Assembly: GCA_012931725.1 (NCBI GenBank)
Contig: CM022946.1
Coordinates: 139,452,603-139,516,602 of the forward strand
DNA from: Litsea cubeba
Taxonomy: Eukaryota; Streptophyta; Magnoliopsida; Laurales; Lauraceae
Length of the DNA stretch: 64,000 nt
Direction: 5' to 3'
The notes beneath the pieces are model-generated. The model saw only the letters and a program-made list of their open reading frames with translations, was not told the DNA's origin and did no database searches. Within the stretch, counting starts at the first letter, position 1; every line of letters starts with the position of its first letter. A program made the position numbers and the translations under genes. Below are positions 59,801 through 64,000 of the stretch, in pieces.

Positions 59801-60998
59801 GATGGTGGTGGCCGGCAGTGACGAGGAGGTGGCTCCGGACAGTGGGGCGGCGAGGTGAGTGAGAGAGAGCTGAGATGAGAGAGTGGAGAAGAGAGAGGAG
59901 GAGGAAAAGAGAGGAGAAGAAGGGCTGGCCGGCATCGTGGTGGCTGGCGGCGTGGTCCGGCGATGATGGCAGCGAGGAGAGTGAGGAAGGGAGAACGAGA
60001 GAGATGGGAGAAAGAGAGGAAAAGAGCTGCTGTGTGGATGGAGAATGGAGAGGAAGAGTCTTCATCGTGACCTAAGTAAAGGATAAGGAAGAAATGGGTG
60101 ATGAGGTGGGTGGGCTGTTACACGTGGGTTAAGGGATGGAATACACATGGGATGATGGGAATGAGGTGATGAGTGAGGTGGGTCTCACATGGGATAAAGG
60201 TGGGGTGGGATGGGGTTTGACTTTGGGGAAATTAATATAAGAAGGTAAGGTGGGTTCAGGTCAGGCCAGGTTTTGGGTCGGGTTCGAGGGTCCGGATCGA
60301 AATGCAATAGAAGGATAAAGTCTGGGAAATTAGGTAATCTACCCGATGGTGCCAAAATCTCGAAAAGCGAAAAATACTAAATAGCCCTCGAAACTTTCCG
60401 GAAATAGCAACACACACCCCTACTGTACCCAAACGGACTCGGATCTCAACCCAACTTCGCACACGCGATCCTAATGATTAATCGGACCTATTTGGCTTAT
60501 AAACGAGCTTAATTAACTAAAAGCACAATTAATTAGACTAATTACAACTTTGGAATTTCGGGATGTTACAATTTGCAACTGGATTGGAGTCACTTGTGGC
60601 ACTCGCCACCAAGGAGTCACAGCCTTGAATATTTCGAGCATGGGTCTTAGAGGCAGAATTCCTTCACACTTGGGTAATCTCTCGTTTCTTGTTTCGCTTG
60701 ACATTAGCAGGAACAATTTCTATGGCGATGTGCCCGAAGAGTTAGCTCATTTGCATCGATTGAAATTCATTAGTTTTCGCTTCAACCACTTTAGCGGAGG
60801 GGTTCCTTCATGGTTGGGTATCTTACCTCAACTTCAAACCTTGAGCCTTGCTAACAACCTTTTTACTGGTGCTATCCCACCTTCCATTTCAAATATAACC
60901 AAGTTGGAGGGTTTGGATTTGCGTTACAATGTTTTACAAGGAAAGATTCCACAAGAGATTGGTGATCTTGATAGCCTAAAGTATTTATACATGGGAAG
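56848..60998 (+). pseudogene. LRR receptor kinase gene, interrupted
   Basis: Host-type gene similar to EFR/Xa21-like (LRR-XII) receptor kinases, which sense microbial patterns at the plasma membrane. Segment 56848-57047 encodes a signal peptide (hydrophobic core LIFAGAAVLLSMHCI) and the start of an LRRNT_2 domain (TDQTALLALKAHITFG...LANNW). The frame is broken at ATTTG by a 3.5-kb solo LTR and resumes at 60571 (CNWIGVTCGTRHQGVTALN). About five LRRs follow with the LxxLxLxxNxxxGxIP pattern (SLANNLFTGAIPPSISNIT). It is cut again at 60998 by a Tat element. No internal stop is seen in the exonic parts, so both breaks look like the only damage. The kinase part is beyond the window. Confidence 0.85.
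57048..60570 (-). repeat. 3523-bp solo LTR, TSD ATTTG
   Basis: Minus-strand LTR. On that strand it starts TGTAACATCCCGAAATTCC and ends GGGGACGTGACA. It is flanked by ATTTG at 57043-57047 and 60571-60575. The size and the TGTAACATCCC terminus suit large-LTR gypsy elements of the Del/Tekay type (inference). It holds 'ggtcgaccg' repeats (58610-58800) and GA-rich tracts (59560-60060), and no genes. Confidence 0.9.
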
Positions 60999-61940
60999 TG
61001 TAGGTGCAGAAAATAATGACCCACAATAGGGAGGTGCCTTATAGGACTTATCCGAGAAGATGATGGTGACTGGGTGTGACTGGATGCCGTCCGAAAGCCT
61101 GAAAAGGAAGAACACACGGTCAGAGGACCTTGGCCTGGGCGGCGCAAGGCTCTCCGATGCCAAAGTCAGTGTGGGAACTGGAACAATGGAAGGAGAGGGG
61201 GAAGAGAGACAGAGTGACGGCTCTGTGTATGAAAAATGGCATACCTTAGATGGTGGTATGAGCCTCTATTTATAGAGTGTGGAACGTATCTTTGGAAGAT
61301 ATTGTGGTGTGGGTCCCACGATTTGACTGGGAAGTCTCAATCAGCCCACATTGCATTAATTGTGGTCCAATCCAGCCCACTATGCATTAAATGTCCGTCG
61401 GGTCAGCCCACATCGCATTTAATGCACATCTTGTTGGGCCAGATCCTGTTGGGCGCCTTTGGCGGTAGGGGGTACCAGCGGATCTGCCCTCGGGCCCTGC
61501 CCTGATGTGGCCTCAGCCGCTGGATGCTGTTCTGTCAGGGATCTGGCGAAGATTGTGGGTGGCTGGATGTCGCGTCTGTCCCACTAGCTCGTGCCCCTGT
61601 CCCTCCACGTGCCTGATGACATGGGGGATGAGGAGCGCCTGTGCATGCTCTTCTGCTTCGGCTTCTGTCCCGGCTTCTTCAGCCGAGGTGGAGCTTTCTG
61701 CCGAGATAGTACCCGGGGTGGCTCAGCCGAGGTGGAGCTCCTTGCCGAGATGAAGCCCGAGGTGGGCCAGTTCGGCGATAAGGGCCCGGAGCTGCCTGAC
61801 TTCGGCTGGGCCTCCTGTCCTGGTAGCCGGGGTGAGCTTGGCGCCACGTGGATGGCACGAGGATGGCACGTGAGAATGCTTAACCTCATCTGATGGCTGC
61901 GATCAACTTAATCCTGTGGTTCTGGAAATCTCCCCACACA
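60999..61940 (-). repeat. LTR (family 2) of minus-strand Tat element
   Basis: Reverse complement of an LTR that starts TGTGTGGGGAG and ends GCACCTACA, related to 36307-37207. TATA complement 'ctatttatag' near 61264-61275. The left flank is ggaag. The matching flank would lie beyond the window. Confidence 0.85.
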
Positions 61941-61954
61941 ATTGCCCCCTAGCT
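61941..61954 (-). other. polypurine tract (minus strand)
   Basis: Complement of 'agctagggggcaat', identical to 36293-36306. It shows that the element reads leftward and that 60999-61940 is its 3' LTR. Confidence 0.8.
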
Positions 61955-62233
61955 TTTGACCTCTGGAGTGTGCTAGCCTTTAGGGGTTGAAAGCTAGACG
62001 AATCCGTCTGGGGATATGGTGATCATCATCTGGCGTCGCTTCAACTCCTCATGCCTGGTGTCGCTTCAACTCTTTAGAGCAATTAAATGCTCTGCCCTGT
62101 TCGTCTTGGGAACCGAGCTGACGGCTACACGTGTAGCTTCTGCGCTGACTGCGTTGTCACATTGATTGACGGGCACGGGTTTTGAAGCGTCTCTTCGAAT
62201 TCGGAGGTGGTACTCTAATGAGGGTTCCCCTCC

Positions 62234-62240
62234 TATAAAA
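62234..62240 (+). promoter_or_regulatory. TATA box of antisense gene
   Basis: TATAAAA in 'ctcctataaaaaagggtcg', followed by a ~250-bp pyrimidine-rich leader to the ATG at 62503. Confidence 0.5.
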
Positions 62241-62502
62241 AAGGGTCGTCCCCTTCCTTTTCTCGTTTCTGATTTCTTTCGCCTTTGCCTGCGATTTCTT
62301 CTCTGATTCCTGAGATCCGTTTGAGGGCTTCCGATTTCTGCTCTGATCCCTGGGATCTGTTCGAGGACGACGACCGTAGAGCGCGTCTGGACCTGTTCCT
62401 GATCTGCCTCTTCGTTCCTGTAAGTTGCTTTGTTCTTCCGTCTGGTTTTTCTTGGGGTTTTTCGATTTCTAGGGCTTTTCTTCGTCGTCACCACTTCTAG
62501 AT

Positions 62503-64000
62503 ATGGGCACCCCCAGATTCAGGGTAGATTCCGATGAGGGCTTAGCCGAGTTTAGGGCTGCCTTTAGAATTCCGGAGGGGGTCCTTCTAAAACCGGCAGA
62601 CCTTGCCGACGCTGCCCTGTATCGCTGCTACGGCGGCTGGATGCCATTCCCTCTGATCTCTGTGATCGAGGGTGGGGTCAGGTTTCCACTGCACCCCTTG
62701 CTTAGGGCTTGCCTTAGCCTTTGGTCCCTCGCCCCGGGCCAGCTGATGCCCAATGGCTACAAGGTCATCATGGGCACAGCGAAGCTGAACGAGATCTTGG
62801 GGACCAACCTAGGCCCTCACGACATCGAGGACACTTATGATATCTGCAAGGCTGGGGAGGGAAGATACTATCTCCGTGTGAAGCCGCAGCGAAGGGGCTT
62901 CGTCCTAGCCTTGGAGGATTCGAGTAAGAACGCTGAGGATGATTTCTTCTGCGTCTCGGGGGACTGGGAGTTCGGCCCAGGTGAAGACAGGAGGCTGTCG
63001 GTCCCACGTCGCCCTGGGGAAGTCCCAAGTAATCATCGCTGCTTTTCTCCCTTACTGTTTTGTTTATCTTACTGATGCCGAGCTAATACTCTCTTTTGCC
63101 TGTCGAGCAGAGGCGGGTGCAAGGCGACGCCGAGCTACTAGCGAAGGTTGGAGGAGGAACACCGACGACATCAACAAGGTCGAACGATACAAGGGGCACG
63201 AGACCAGGTCAGCTTGGAAGCTGCTTGGGTATACGCCGAGGTATCGCGGCCACTACCACAGGACTGGAGTACCTGAGGCGGACGAGACACACCCTGGCCG
63301 TTCGACAGTATCAGTTGCGGTGTTTAGCGGGATCCCCTTGACCGATCATATCGCTGACCGGACTGCGTCTGGAGCTGAGGCGTCCACTTCTGATCCGGAG
63401 CTGCCGGACTTGTCGCAGATAGTGGAAGCTTATACCTCTGATCGAGAAGAGGACATGGAGGGAAGCTCGAGGGAGCTCGCTGTCAAGGATCTGGCTGCCA
63501 AGTTTAGGCAGAGGTCGTCGTCCTCTGGGGCCCCATCGCCTGCCGGTACTCGTGCCGCTTCGGGTCTGGCGGGCACTGGTCCTCTCTCTGCTCCTGTCCC
63601 TGCTCCGAGCGGTGGAACTCGGCGACACTCGCCGGAGCGCTCGAAGGAGGGGTCCCCGCCCAGGAAGAAGTCTAAGGCGGGGGAGAAGAGCTCGAAGGCT
63701 GATCTGCTGTCGAAGGGCAAAACTCCTGACCGAGCCCCTGGGGCCAGAGCTCCAGCCGAGAAGGGAGGCGAGAAGAGCGCGCCGAAGGAGAAGAGTGCGC
63801 CGGCATAAAAGAGTGCGCCGGCCGAAAAGAGTGCGCCGGTCGACAAGTCGGTTGTTGGTCCAGCACGCGAGCCTCTCATTTTGGCGGGGCAAGGGTCCGG
63901 ATCGGCCTCCGGGCCCCGTACTGCCCCAGCACCGTGGAAGCCGAAAATGGAAACCTCTACCGGCAAACCCCTGAACGTCGAAGACCGATTGCTGGGAAAC
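62503..64000 (+). CDS. antisense PF04195-type gene, right-truncated
   Basis: Best-preserved copy of the PF04195-type antisense gene. Exon 1 is 62503-63028 (MGTPRF, WMPFPLISVIEGGVRFPLHP, PNGYKVIMGTAKLNEILG). An 82-bp GT-AG intron (63029-63110) matches the intron position of the minus-strand copy at 35288-35209. Exon 2 continues with ERYKGHETRSAWKLLGYTPR, an acidic stretch (YTSDREEDMEGSS), a Ser/Pro-rich region with basic NLS-like clusters (PPRKKSKAGEKSS), and repeated KSAPAE units. A TAA at 63806-63808 interrupts the repeats, though the frame is open on both sides to the window edge. The coiled coil expected further on is outside the window. Function unknown. Confidence 0.8.

Noticed and set aside
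59250..60075. Ser/Leu-rich minus-strand frames in GA-rich sequence
   Set aside because: Inside the solo LTR, low complexity, no domain.

Overview
This window is nuclear DNA of a flowering plant, probably a woody eudicot. It has AT-rich intergenic DNA, canonical GT-AG introns, plant Ty3/gypsy, Ty1/copia and Mutator-like elements, and an LRR receptor-kinase gene of the EFR/Xa21-like type. There is no bacterial or organellar signal. Nearly everything is transposable element, layered by nested insertion. The only host gene I can support is the 5' part of the LRR receptor kinase at 56848-60998, and it is broken twice.

Layout. (1) 1-1930: intergenic, with a 45-C run, a G-rich tract and a possible hAT MITE. 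(2) 1931-26871: an old Tat-type gypsy element on the minus strand. It has its LTR (1931-2504), a spliced accessory gene on the opposite (+) strand (2758 onward) and an integrase remnant (26440-26871, minus). A 20.4-kb Tat/Ogre-like element (4974-25376) lies inside the accessory gene, with 2.6-kb LTRs and an exact 5-bp target duplication (ATAGT). This giant element carries an extra ORF1, gag, a pol lacking protease and most of RT, two RNase H domains and an integrase. It also carries its own spliced antisense gene, a plant mobile domain (PMD) protein, at 21613-17040. (3) 26872-34515: a rearranged cluster of the same LTR family. It holds a ~0.9-kb inverted repeat around a TRIM that shares an LTR with a truncated copia element. 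(4) 34516-37207: the 3' end of another Tat element, with an RNase H fragment, an antisense PF04195-type gene, a PPT and an LTR. (5) 38497-49473: a second PMD-type antisense gene and an integrase remnant, bracketed by short TRIM-like LTRs and split by a MULE (~41.5-48.0 kb). The MULE has a transposase-OTU gene and a convergent PMD gene. (6) 50255-52904: a complete non-coding LTR element with target duplication ATACC. (7) 55575-56585: a fold-back element. (8) 56848-60998: the LRR receptor-kinase gene, interrupted by a 3.5-kb solo LTR (target duplication ATTTG) and then by a minus-strand Tat element. That element's LTR is at 60999-61940, and its antisense PF04195-type gene runs off the right edge.

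The most interesting recurring theme is the antisense accessory gene. Five Tat-type fragments carry a gene opposite to and convergent with pol. Where the 5' end survives, there is usually a TATA box. Introns are visible, and the N-terminal module is either PF04195-like or a PMD. In the copies complete enough to judge, a coiled-coil or acidic C-terminal region follows. The PMD module also appears in the MULE. Most coding sequences are decayed, and the premature stops are largely of the kind made by C-to-T or G-to-A changes, as expected for methylated, silenced elements.
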